From: an uncultured Algimonas sp.
GTDB taxonomy: Bacteria > Pseudomonadota > Alphaproteobacteria > Caulobacterales > Maricaulaceae
NCBI RefSeq assembly: GCF_947498175.1
Contig: NZ_CANMJB010000004.1
Location: 337,059-401,058, forward strand
Direction: 5' to 3'
DNA: 64,000 bases
This document shows positions 43,233 to 52,270 of this stretch, one piece after another (the stretch's first letter is position 1; each line of letters opens with the position of its first letter). The translations under genes and the position numbers were made by a program. A model generated the notes under the pieces. The model did not search any database and was not told where the DNA came from. It saw nothing but the letters and a program-made list of their open reading frames with translations.

Positions 43233-46200
43233 ATGTCCATTCGAACTGGCGCTAAGCGCTCTCTCAAAACCGTGTTCATGACAGGAGGCGCGGTTCTGGC
43301 CTTGATGGCCAGCGCAGCGCAGGCGCAGGCCGATACGCAGCTGCTCGAGTTCAGTATCCCCGAGCAGGATCTGGGATCAGCCCTGACAACGTTCGCTTTG
43401 CAAAGCAATCAGCAGATTCTCTTCGCGCCCGATCTAGTCGCCGATCTTCGATCCAAGGAAGTGTCGGGGGCGCATTCAGCGCCGGAGGCTATTGAGATTC
43501 TGCTATCCGAAAGCGGATTGGATTTCCAGCTTGGCGAGTCGGAAATCATCCTTCTCGGATCGCCGACGGACACGATCAAGACCGCTCAGGTCGTGAAGCC
43601 AAAGTCGGAACCACTTCCGGAGCCTGCCGGTCAGGTTGAGGACGTCCCGACCGGAGCCACGGGTATCGTGGTGGATGAAGAGGAGGAAGACGAAGTTGTC
43701 GTGACGGGTAGCCGCATCAAGCGAGACACTGCCTCCTCGGTTGCGCCCTTGCGCATCATCACGACCGAGGTCGAACGGGATTTCGGACTGTTCGATTCCA
43801 CTCGCATCTTGCAGCAGTCTCAGGCAGCCAGCGGCGCACAGATCGATCAAACTCTGCAGGGCGCTTTGCTAGATAACGGCCCGGGCTCTTCGACCTTGAA
43901 CCTCCGGGGTCTTGGCGCCAACAGAACGCTCCTTTTGATGAATGGCCGCAGGCTTGCGCCGTCCGGCGTCGAGGGAGCACCGTCTTCGCCGTCGCTCAAT
44001 CAGTTGCCCACGGGACTTATCGAGCGTTTCGAAGTTCTTCTCGACGGCGCGTCTGCTGTTTACGGCTCCGATGCCGTCGGCGGGGTCGTCAATGTCATCA
44101 CCAAACGGGATTTCGATGGCCTCGAGCTGAATCTCTCGGCGCAGGCTCCGACAGGATTTGACACGCTTGACTATTCGGGCACGGCAACCTGGGGAAAGAA
44201 CTTCGACCGCGGTTTTATCGGTGTCGGGGCAGAGTACTTTCATGTTGATGAGGTGCGGCTTACAGATCGGAAGTTTCTTCGCGGCTGCACGACCCATGTT
44301 GAGGTCACGGAAACGGGCGAAATTCGTCGCTTGGGAATTAGGAGGCAGACTCAGTACGAGACTTTCTATCCGGGCTTTAGCGCGGTGCCACCAACGGAGT
44401 GTGCTGGCGTGAATCAATCCACGTCTCGCGCTAACACCAATACCAGGTTTGCAACAATTCACGGTGTCCCCGGAAATGACACCAACATCGGCATTCCTGG
44501 CTATTTCGATGAGAGCCTCCTTAGTATCCCAATCGATGGCGATAGTGACGGCCGACAGGACATTGACTTCGTTCAGTTTACCCCTGATGGCAACGATATC
44601 ACAAGTAGTCTTACGCCCGAAGAGAATCGAGTCAGCCTGATGGCGTATGGTGAATATACTCTAGACGGAAAAAACAATCTTACCCCATATTTCGAAGCGC
44701 AATATAGCAATACACGCGTGAAATCCAACACGACTGCGCCGGCTCTGGGGGCTGATGTTGGGGAAAACAATCCATTTAATCCCTGTGGGGTCAATGGCGT
44801 TGACTGTAACGACGCTCTCCGGGGTGTTCTCAGCGATCCTGGTTTTATCAACCGGTTCCAGTTGTACAATAGCGATCCTGATACTAATAGGGACGGAATC
44901 CCCGAAGTAGGGCCCTTTCAAAGGCCTTGCGTCGCTAACAATATTGCGTTCGAAGATTGCACGCCCGACAATCCAATTTTCGGCCTTAACGATCTCCCAA
45001 CTGGTTCACAGCCGACTGTCAGTTTCGTGTCGGTTGATGGCGATCGCGACAATTTCGATGCTAATTTCGATAACTATCGGGTCACCACCGGTATCAAGGG
45101 TGACTTGCCGGGTTTAACATTTGGTCCGCTAAGTGGCTGGACCTTCGATACGTCTTTGACTTACTCCCTGTCGAGCGCGACATCCGTCCGGACAGGTGTG
45201 CGGGGCGATAGGTTGGCGTTTGCCATTGGTAACAATCCTTTGAACTTTACGGCCGACGCTTTTTTTGGGTCGGAACGACTTTCTGGCGGAGCATGCGATC
45301 CGACAGGCGTTGTTGGTGATATTCGTCCTGACGTCCTGCAGGGGTGCGTTCCGGTAAACCTGTTCGCGTCCAGCTTGTATGAAGGCGTGACGGATGGCGG
45401 GTTCGCGACTCAAGCAGAACGCGACTATCTATTCGATGAACGCAGCTTCAAAACAGACTATCAACAAATTCTCCTCAATGGCTTTCTAACGGGCAAACTG
45501 CTCGACGTGCCTGCAGGCAATGTAAATGCGGTGCTCGGTTTTGAATGGCGTAGCGACGATATCGCTTCTGTGCCCAATGATGTAGCGTCTCAAGGCTTGC
45601 TGTCTAATACGGCCCGTGACCGGGGGGCGTCGGGTAACAAATGGACCCGCGAGCTCTTTGCCGAGATCGAGGTTCCGGTTTTCAAGGCGCAGCCCCTGGC
45701 TTATAGTTTGGATGTCAATTTATCCGGTCGCCTGACAGACGATCAATTTTACGGAACGAATGGGACTTATTCAGTAAAGGTCGGGTGGCGTCCAATCTCG
45801 GAACTTTTGATCAAGGGAACATACGGTACGGCATTCCGTGCACCCAATCTTCGTGAAAACTTCCTTGAGGGTCAAATTCAGGATACGACCATTCAGGATC
45901 CCTGTGCGGTGCCGCTGGGGGCGAGGGCTTTCGATCCTGTGGCGGGTGGCTTTGTCTACGACGGATCTAATGAATCTCGAGATCCTGTGATCTTGGACGC
46001 TTGCCGGGCATCCGGTGCCGATCCGACAACGGCTGGGATCGCAAGTCCGACCAGCGCATTCTTCGTGTCCGCAGAAACATTGTCAGGCGGGACTCTTGCT
46101 CTCGAGCCCGAAACGTCCCGATCGTTTACGACAGGTGCTTCTTACACTGACAATGTCGGCGACCTGTTCGGTTTCAACATTGATGTCAGTTACTACGATT

Positions 46201-47000
46201 TCGAAATCTCGAACGCGACGGCCGAGCCATCGCCGCAGTTCATCGTTGCAGATTGTCTTCTTACGGGTCGAGAACAGATCAGCGCATTCTGTGACAACAT
46301 CACTCGAGACAATGCCACAGGCTTGATTTCGTCCATCGATTCCCGCTTCATTAATCGAGACGGGGAGTCGGTCCGAGGGATTGACTATAATCTTTCTCTC
46401 TTCGGCGATACATCGATTGGCGACAAACCTCTGGACCTGTTTGCCAATGTAAATGTCGGCCAGCTATTGGAGCGGACTACGGAAGTGCGTGACAATGCGG
46501 GCGAAATTATTGCCGATGAACTTGTCGGGGGCTACTTCCTCCCTGAATTTACAGGTGAATTTTCTTTCATTGCAACGCTTGACAAGAAGTGGGGCTTGAA
46601 CTGGCGAACGCGTTACATTGGCGGACAAAATGTCGATGAAGAGGCTGACTCAGACTTTGGTGACGCGCTCGGCACCACGACAACAACTCTCTCAGATGGC
46701 AGCACTGATTTCGTGCTTCCGACCTTTTCGGACACGTGTGGCGGTCCTGCTGTCGGGGATGTGACGTGCCGAGACAAGCGGAACGCTGAAGACTATTTCG
46801 AGTCGACCGTCTCCATAAGATATTCCGCACCTACGTGGAGCGCCGCGATCGGTATCGGCAATGTCTTCGATCAGGCACCACCGGAAGTCGATGTGACGGC
46901 ACAAGGTGGCGGGGCTATTGTACGATCCAACGTGCCTGTCGGGGTTGGTTACGACCTACTTGGCCGAAATCTCTTCGTAAGCCTTCAGAGATCCTTCTAG
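43233..47000 (+). CDS. TonB-dependent receptor with N-terminal signalling (STN) domain
   Basis: This 1255-residue outer-membrane receptor (ATG 43233; 43197 also in frame) has a signal peptide ending AAQAQA and an STN domain about residues 35-105 (IPEQDLGSALTTFALQSNQQILFAP). The TonB box DEVVVTGSRI lies near 152-161. A plug domain (LNLRGLGANRTLLLMNGRRLAPSG, VLLDGASAVYGSDAVGGVVNVITKRDF) and a long beta-barrel end in FVSLQRSF with the expected terminal Phe. The STN domain and upstream fecI-fecR make it a signal-transducing transporter. The large barrel and STN resemble receptors for peptides or complex glycans in this group. The downstream S9 peptidase suggests peptide uptake, by inference. Confidence 0.93.
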   Translation: MSIRTGAKRSLKTVFMTGGAVLALMASAAQAQADTQLLEFSIPEQDLGSALTTFALQSNQQILFAPDLVADLRSKEVSGAHSAPEAIEILLSESGLDFQLGESEIILLGSPTDTIKTAQVVKPKSEPLPEPAGQVEDVPTGATGIVVDEEEEDEVVVTGSRIKRDTASSVAPLRIITTEVERDFGLFDSTRILQQSQAASGAQIDQTLQGALLDNGPGSSTLNLRGLGANRTLLLMNGRRLAPSGVEGAPSSPSLNQLPTGLIERFEVLLDGASAVYGSDAVGGVVNVITKRDFDGLELNLSAQAPTGFDTLDYSGTATWGKNFDRGFIGVGAEYFHVDEVRLTDRKFLRGCTTHVEVTETGEIRRLGIRRQTQYETFYPGFSAVPPTECAGVNQSTSRANTNTRFATIHGVPGNDTNIGIPGYFDESLLSIPIDGDSDGRQDIDFVQFTPDGNDITSSLTPEENRVSLMAYGEYTLDGKNNLTPYFEAQYSNTRVKSNTTAPALGADVGENNPFNPCGVNGVDCNDALRGVLSDPGFINRFQLYNSDPDTNRDGIPEVGPFQRPCVANNIAFEDCTPDNPIFGLNDLPTGSQPTVSFVSVDGDRDNFDANFDNYRVTTGIKGDLPGLTFGPLSGWTFDTSLTYSLSSATSVRTGVRGDRLAFAIGNNPLNFTADAFFGSERLSGGACDPTGVVGDIRPDVLQGCVPVNLFASSLYEGVTDGGFATQAERDYLFDERSFKTDYQQILLNGFLTGKLLDVPAGNVNAVLGFEWRSDDIASVPNDVASQGLLSNTARDRGASGNKWTRELFAEIEVPVFKAQPLAYSLDVNLSGRLTDDQFYGTNGTYSVKVGWRPISELLIKGTYGTAFRAPNLRENFLEGQIQDTTIQDPCAVPLGARAFDPVAGGFVYDGSNESRDPVILDACRASGADPTTAGIASPTSAFFVSAETLSGGTLALEPETSRSFTTGASYTDNVGDLFGFNIDVSYYDFEISNATAEPSPQFIVADCLLTGREQISAFCDNITRDNATGLISSIDSRFINRDGESVRGIDYNLSLFGDTSIGDKPLDLFANVNVGQLLERTTEVRDNAGEIIADELVGGYFLPEFTGEFSFIATLDKKWGLNWRTRYIGGQNVDEEADSDFGDALGTTTTTLSDGSTDFVLPTFSDTCGGPAVGDVTCRDKRNAEDYFESTVSIRYSAPTWSAAIGIGNVFDQAPPEVDVTAQGGGAIVRSNVPVGVGYDLLGRNLFVSLQRSF

Positions 47001-47024
47001 GTCTCTCAACCCTTCGATTAGAAG

Positions 47025-47048
47025 GCGGGCCGCCTTCGTGCGGCCCGC
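47025..47048 (+). terminator. Hairpin after the TonB receptor gene
   Basis: A perfect 9-bp stem GCGGGCCGC-CTTCGT-GCGGCCCGC lies 25 bp after the receptor stop. No clear T-run follows, so it may be an attenuating or RNA-stabilising hairpin between receptor and peptidase. Confidence 0.55.
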
Positions 47049-47072
47049 ACACCTTAATTCCAGGATATCACC

Positions 47073-49097
47073 ATGACGATGCTCGCAAGACCTCACCGGA
47101 TAGTGGCCCAAGCAGGCCTTGTGCTGGTGACTGCCTGTGCAGCGGTCCCAGCTCCAAGCGCCGAAGCTCAAGTGGCCGTTAACGCCACGACCGTTCAGGC
47201 CCAAACGATCATACCCATCGAAGCCTGGGCTCTTCGCGAAGCCGTAAAGAATGTGGTCGTTTCGCCCGACGGTAAGAACCTTCTCATGATGGTCACAGGC
47301 TGCAAAACCTGTGATCCTATTATCGAGATCCGCCGCATCGATGATCTTCAGGGCGATCCAGTTCGTTTGAATTCCGAAACGGTGGAAATGGTCAATGCGA
47401 GATGGATCACCGATACGCTTGTCACGGGCGTCGCCCGCCAGCAGGTCCGCAAACGCGTCCGCGGTCCGGAGGACGACAGCTACGCCTACAGCATCTTTAC
47501 CTACAATCTGGAAACCAACGACTTCAAACTCGCGGGCGGCAATTTCGGTATAGTCAATCTTCTGCCGACCGATCCGGACCACGTGCTCATAGAATCCGGC
47601 ACCGCCAATAGTTCCCTTGGGCAGGACGACCCATTCTTCGCCTTCCGGCCCCGCTCCTATTACAAGCTCAACCTCAAGACCGGGCGGCGGTCCTTGGTTA
47701 TGCGAGGCACAGCCAGCATCCCCACAGCGACCTTCGATGACCAAGGCAATCCGAGATTTGCGGCCGGTATTGACATCCGGACAAAGGAAGTCGTCAACTA
47801 TTACCGCAATGCTGGCGATGGCGAATGGCGCGAAATGAGCCGCCAAAACGGCAAGGACTTTTTCGAAAACGAGATCACCTATGTCGGAGCCAAACCCGGC
47901 GTTGCCGATGCAGGCTACGTTCTGGCCCGCAACGGCGCCGACACGGTCGGGCTTTGGAATTTCGACTTCGCTAACGGAACCTTCGGAGAACTGATATACC
48001 GGAACCCGGAGGCCGATGTTGTTGCCGTGCGCGGACCCGCTAACCCTTGGCAGGAGGACCGCGAACCCGTTGCCGTGGTTTTCCCAGGCGAGAAATTCGA
48101 GACTCACTGGTTCGACAAGACCGAGCAGGCCCTGGTCGAAGGAATCGAAGCGCAGATCGCCGATGCCCATCAGGTTCGGGTCACCAGCACATCGCGCGAC
48201 GGGTCGGTCATGACCGTCAGGAATTCGGGTCCACGTGACCCTGGATCATACTATTTGGTCGTCGACGGTGACTTGCAAAAAATCGCCTCCGAGAACCCCT
48301 ATCTGACCGGAGACGTTCTGTCGGATGTCGATTACATAAAGTATACGGCCCGCGATGGTCGTGAGATCCCTGCCTATCTCACCAAACCCAAACAGCCTGG
48401 GCCTTGGCCGTTGATCGTCTTGCCGCATGGCGGACCCTATGTAACGGAAGTGGTCGGTTATGACCGCTGGGGCCAGCTTCTTGCCTACCATGGCTATGCC
48501 GTGCTGCAGCCTCAATATCGCGGATCGCGTGGCCACGGCTTCGATCATTACAATTCGATGTGGAACGAGCATGGCGGTAAAATGCAGGACGATAAGGATG
48601 ACGGTGCGCTCCACCTCATTGAGGAGGGGCTAGTAGACCCTGACCGTGTAGCCATGTTTGGTTGGTCCTACGGCGGCTACGCCGCACTGGTCGCCTCACA
48701 GCGCGACCCCAACATCTACCAGTGCGTCGTAGCCGGTGCAGCCGTAGCAGACCCCAAGAAAACCTATATCGCGCGCAAGAACGACTTTTTTCCCTATGCC
48801 GATCAGCTCTCTCGCCAACGGGGAGCCTTTAGCGGCATCAATCCAATTAAGGATGTAGACAAGGTCAATGTACCCATTCTCATGGTGCATGGTTCGGTGG
48901 ACCGCCGCGTCCTGCCCTACCATATGAAGGATTTCGAAAAGGCCATGCGCAAGGCCGGAAAGTCCGACATGCTGGATACGCTTTGGCTGGAGGGTGCAGA
49001 CCATTTTTTCAGCACGCTTCGCTATGAGCACCAGGAAGACTTCTACACACGACTACTGTCATTCTTGCAGCGCGATTGTGGACCGGGCGGATTGTAG
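47073..49097 (+). CDS. S9-family (prolyl oligopeptidase-like) peptidase, exported
   Basis: This 674-residue protein has a signal-like N-terminus (IVAQAGLVLVTACAAVPAPSAEAQ), a beta-propeller-like region (residues ~50-400) and an alpha/beta-hydrolase domain. The triad is visible: Ser532 in GWSYGGYAAL, Asp610 in HGSVDRRV and His644 in GADHFF. The oxyanion segment is VLPHGGPY. Such dipeptidyl or acylaminoacyl peptidases release short peptides in the periplasm. Its position right after the STN receptor suggests it processes imported peptides. It is the last gene before the right-hand 34-bp palindrome. Confidence 0.92.
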   Translation: MTMLARPHRIVAQAGLVLVTACAAVPAPSAEAQVAVNATTVQAQTIIPIEAWALREAVKNVVVSPDGKNLLMMVTGCKTCDPIIEIRRIDDLQGDPVRLNSETVEMVNARWITDTLVTGVARQQVRKRVRGPEDDSYAYSIFTYNLETNDFKLAGGNFGIVNLLPTDPDHVLIESGTANSSLGQDDPFFAFRPRSYYKLNLKTGRRSLVMRGTASIPTATFDDQGNPRFAAGIDIRTKEVVNYYRNAGDGEWREMSRQNGKDFFENEITYVGAKPGVADAGYVLARNGADTVGLWNFDFANGTFGELIYRNPEADVVAVRGPANPWQEDREPVAVVFPGEKFETHWFDKTEQALVEGIEAQIADAHQVRVTSTSRDGSVMTVRNSGPRDPGSYYLVVDGDLQKIASENPYLTGDVLSDVDYIKYTARDGREIPAYLTKPKQPGPWPLIVLPHGGPYVTEVVGYDRWGQLLAYHGYAVLQPQYRGSRGHGFDHYNSMWNEHGGKMQDDKDDGALHLIEEGLVDPDRVAMFGWSYGGYAALVASQRDPNIYQCVVAGAAVADPKKTYIARKNDFFPYADQLSRQRGAFSGINPIKDVDKVNVPILMVHGSVDRRVLPYHMKDFEKAMRKAGKSDMLDTLWLEGADHFFSTLRYEHQEDFYTRLLSFLQRDCGPGGL

Positions 49098-49480
49098 TCA
49101 GGTTCGAATTAGCTGCTAGCCCAGTGGTCTTCGACTATTGTACAGTAGCGTGTCTAAAGGAGCGTATAGCTGTCATCCACACAACCATTTACCAGACGCC
49201 TAGCTTAACCCGTTTTCACACAACTTAGTGCAAATTGTGTTGTGTGAAGACACAAGGAACCTTCCAGCTGCCTCTGATGGCACGCCGCCTGACTATGCCT
49301 TGCTCGAGCTGCGGCGCCTGGCCGAGCTGCACGAAGCTTTCCCTTATTGTACACGAAAGCCATCAAGCACTTATTTCCTTGTCTAGCCTAAGCTAACCTC
49401 GAATCCCCTCGACTCACTCATCTAGCGAAAAACCGCTTTTACCCTGACCTTAAGTCTCGTAACAAAACGAGGCTTTCTAC
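49098..49480 (+). other. Intergenic region between cargo and traG
   Basis: No gene is seen. It contains the right 34-bp palindrome at 49215-49248 and the leader of the traG operon. This is the right edge of the cargo within the conjugation backbone. Confidence 0.5.
49215..49248. repeat. Right 34-bp dif-like palindrome flanking the toxin cassette
   Basis: Arms TTCACACAAC and GTTGTGTGAA flank a 14-bp centre. It matches 25958-25991 at 30 of 34 positions. The core (CTTAGTGCAAATTGTGTT) matches the E. coli dif core at 13 of 18, weaker than the left copy. Central bases place both copies in the same orientation. Confidence 0.7.
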
Positions 49481-51529
49481 GTGTCACCCAATTCCATTCT
49501 CATCGGCCAAGTCGGCGTCGTCTTCACGACGATCGGCGCTGGCGTGTGGGGCGCAACTCAATGGGTCGCGCAGGAGCTGCGTTACGATCCCTATCTAGGC
49601 ACGCCTTGGTTCGAAGTGGGCGAGACCCCCGTCTACTACCCATGGCGATTGTTCGAATGGTGGTATGCCTTTGAGCCCTACGCGCCAGACGTCTTTGCGA
49701 CAGGCTCATACATCGCCATCGGCGCATCAGCACTTGGCGTAGTCTTCTCCGTAATCGGGTCAGTGTGGCGCGGTCGTCAGGCAAAAAAGCTCACGACGTT
49801 CGGTTCGTCCCGTTGGTCGGGTGATAAGGATATGAAGCTCGCAGGCCTGTTCGGCCGAAACGGCGTCTTCATCGGTCGAACTAAGGATGACTATCTCCGC
49901 CATGATGGGCCCGAGCATGTGATGACGTTTGCGCCAACCCGGTCGGGTAAGGGTGTCGGTCTCGTCATCCCGACACTGCTGTCCTGGCCGCACTCGACCG
50001 TAATCCACGATATCAAAGGCGAGAATTGGCAAATCACATCCGGTTGGCGCTCGACATTTTCTCACTGCCTACTGTTCGATCCGACCAACCCAGCGTCCGC
50101 CAAATACAACCCACTTCTCGAAGTTCGCAAAGGGCGTGACGAAGTTCGTGATGTCCAGAACATTGCCGATATTCTCGTCGACCCCGAAGGTGCTTTGGAA
50201 CGCCGCTCTCATTGGGAGAAGACCGGCCATGCCTTGCTGGTCGGCGCGATCCTTCATGTCCTCTACGCGGAGGAAGAGAAGACACTCTCCCGCGTCGCAT
50301 CCTTTCTGTCTGACCCCGCGCGCTCGTTTACGAAGACGCTGCAGGTGATGATGTCCACCGATCACCTCGGCTGCGGGGATGCAGCCACCCAGAGTGGTTC
50401 TGGCTCAGATGCCCGAGCTACGAAAGTTCATCCCGTCGTGGCGCAAGCAGCGCGCGAACTTCTGAACAAGTCTGTCAATGAACGCTCAGGCGTCCTGTCG
50501 ACGGCGATGAGTTTTCTGGGCCTGTATCGCGACCCGACCGTGGCCGAGGTGACCTCAAAATGCGATTGGAGGATCGAAGATCTGGTCGATGCCGAAAAGC
50601 CTGTCTCGCTCTACCTCGTCGTGCCCCCGTCCGACATCTCCCGGACCAAACCACTCGTTCGTCTTATCCTGAACCAGATCGGACGACGCCTGACAGAGAA
50701 GCTGGAAGGCGATGTCGACGGCAATGCGCGTCGGCAGGTCCTGCTCATGCTAGACGAATTTCCAGCTTTAGGGCGATTGGACTTCTTCGAGAGCGCGTTG
50801 GCCTTCATGGCTGGCTATGGTCTGCGGGCATTCCTCATCGCCCAATCACTCAACCAGATTGAAAAGGCCTACGGACCCAACAACTCCATTCTCGACAATT
50901 GTCATGTGCGTGTTGCGTTCGCCACAAATGACGAGCGGACCGCCAAGCGGATCAGCGATGCACTCGGCACGACAACCGAAATGCGGGCGATGCGGAATTA
51001 TGCCGGTCACCGCCTCGCACCGTGGCTGTCGCATGTCATGGTCTCCCGCCAGGAGACGGCACGTCAACTGCTGACTCCCGGCGAGGTCATGCAGCTTCCC
51101 GCAGACGAGGAAGTCGTGCTGATCTCAGGCACGCCACCCATCCGCGCCAACAAGATCCGATTCTATCAGGACAAGAACTTCAAGAGCCGGGTGTCCTCCC
51201 CACCGGCCTCGAACGGCCCCGGTCATCCCTATGACGATGCTCCCCTCCCACGTCAGGATGACTGGGGCCAAATGACTGCACGGGTCGACTTCAAGATGCT
51301 CAAGGCACTTGAAGAGAGCTTCAACAAAACACTGTCCGGAGGCGGGAAAGAGCGGGCTCCGAAGCAAGAAGAGGCCGGTAAAGATACTACCAACGAGCAC
51401 GCCATCGATGCTGACATCGAGCAGGATGACGACGCACAATCCAACGCCACGAACCAGCCAAGTATTACCGGGATGGTTCTCGGCATCAACCAGGACACGC
51501 CCGGAATTGACCTGAAAGGCATGACATAA
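49481..51529 (+). CDS. traG: TraG/VirD4 type IV coupling protein
   Basis: This 682-residue inner-membrane ATPase links the relaxosome to the type IV channel. There are two N-terminal membrane segments (VGVVFTTIGAGVWGATQWV; YIAIGASALGVVFSVIGSV). Walker A is APTRSGKGVG near residue 150, and VLLMLDEFPALG carries Walker B. The C-terminal ~70 residues are acidic and disordered-looking. The GTG start at 49481 follows a leader with no strong Shine-Dalgarno. The stop overlaps the next ATG (TAATG). The relaxase lies ~33 kb upstream because of the inserted cargo. Confidence 0.94.
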   Translation: MSPNSILIGQVGVVFTTIGAGVWGATQWVAQELRYDPYLGTPWFEVGETPVYYPWRLFEWWYAFEPYAPDVFATGSYIAIGASALGVVFSVIGSVWRGRQAKKLTTFGSSRWSGDKDMKLAGLFGRNGVFIGRTKDDYLRHDGPEHVMTFAPTRSGKGVGLVIPTLLSWPHSTVIHDIKGENWQITSGWRSTFSHCLLFDPTNPASAKYNPLLEVRKGRDEVRDVQNIADILVDPEGALERRSHWEKTGHALLVGAILHVLYAEEEKTLSRVASFLSDPARSFTKTLQVMMSTDHLGCGDAATQSGSGSDARATKVHPVVAQAARELLNKSVNERSGVLSTAMSFLGLYRDPTVAEVTSKCDWRIEDLVDAEKPVSLYLVVPPSDISRTKPLVRLILNQIGRRLTEKLEGDVDGNARRQVLLMLDEFPALGRLDFFESALAFMAGYGLRAFLIAQSLNQIEKAYGPNNSILDNCHVRVAFATNDERTAKRISDALGTTTEMRAMRNYAGHRLAPWLSHVMVSRQETARQLLTPGEVMQLPADEEVVLISGTPPIRANKIRFYQDKNFKSRVSSPPASNGPGHPYDDAPLPRQDDWGQMTARVDFKMLKALEESFNKTLSGGGKERAPKQEEAGKDTTNEHAIDADIEQDDDAQSNATNQPSITGMVLGINQDTPGIDLKGMT

Positions 51530-51753
51530 TGCGCGACCTTCAAGACATATCACGACGCCTGGAAACAATCTCGCGTGACCTCGAAGTCATGGCGAGGAAA
51601 CAGGATACAATCTCCAAACTGCTGGCGCTGCTCGCAGTGCACATTCCAGACGTCGACCAAAGCGAAGAATCTATGGCTCGCCATGCGGAGCGAAGGCTCG
51701 CTCGATCATGCCTGTGCCAAGTTACGTTCTCGGACTTGAAAGTCGGAGGCTAG
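51529..51753 (+). CDS. Small coiled-coil protein between traG and copG
   Basis: This 74-residue protein starts in a TAATG overlap with the traG stop and ends 1 bp before copG. Residues 1-45 (LQDISRRLETISRDLEVMARKQDTISKLLALLAVHI) form a regular heptad helix. No family is recognised. The tight spacing on both sides supports real translation. It may be a small partner of TraG or CopG. Confidence 0.6.
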   Translation: MRDLQDISRRLETISRDLEVMARKQDTISKLLALLAVHIPDVDQSEESMARHAERRLARSCLCQVTFSDLKVGG

Positions 51754-51754
51754 G

Positions 51755-52270
51755 ATGGCGACGTCAAAACCCAAACTTACAGTATACCTGGAACCGGACA
51801 TCTTTTTACGTCTCAAGTTGGACGCTTGCCGTCCTGGCAACACCTATTCCCACCTTGTCGAGCAAGCTCTGACGCTCTGGTACTCCGAGGACCGGGAACA
51901 CGCGCAGAACAATCCGCTTCTCCGTCGTATGGACCGAATGAATCGTGCTGATGAGGTACACACACGCAAGCTGGCGGTGATGTCTGATGCGCTGGGTTTG
52001 TTCATTCAGTATTTCCTCACGCTGATTCCGGAGATTCCGGAAGAGCGCCGAGATACGGCGAGTGATCTCGGCGCTGCGCGGTTCAAGCGGTTCGTGGAAG
52101 ATCTTGCATCGGTCCGCAGCGACAGTCGGCGTGGTGTCTTGGCAAAGGCGGAAGACATTCTGGCAGACGTCAGTGCGTTCTTCACAGAAGAAGACTTGGA
52201 GCGGTTGAACCGACCTCTTCCCCAGAACCATCGTGCCTCTTCTGTCAAACAGGGAGGTCCCGATGATTGA
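51755..52270 (+). CDS. copG: CopG-type ribbon-helix-helix regulator of trb genes
   Basis: This 171-residue protein has an N-terminal ribbon-helix-helix segment (KLTVYLEPDIFLRLKLDACRPGNTYSHLVEQALTLWYSE) and a helical C-terminal half, as in the CopG-like protein regularly placed between traG and trbB. It probably binds the traG-trb promoter region or oriT. The stop overlaps the trbB start by 8 bp. Confidence 0.82.
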   Translation: MATSKPKLTVYLEPDIFLRLKLDACRPGNTYSHLVEQALTLWYSEDREHAQNNPLLRRMDRMNRADEVHTRKLAVMSDALGLFIQYFLTLIPEIPEERRDTASDLGAARFKRFVEDLASVRSDSRRGVLAKAEDILADVSAFFTEEDLERLNRPLPQNHRASSVKQGGPDD

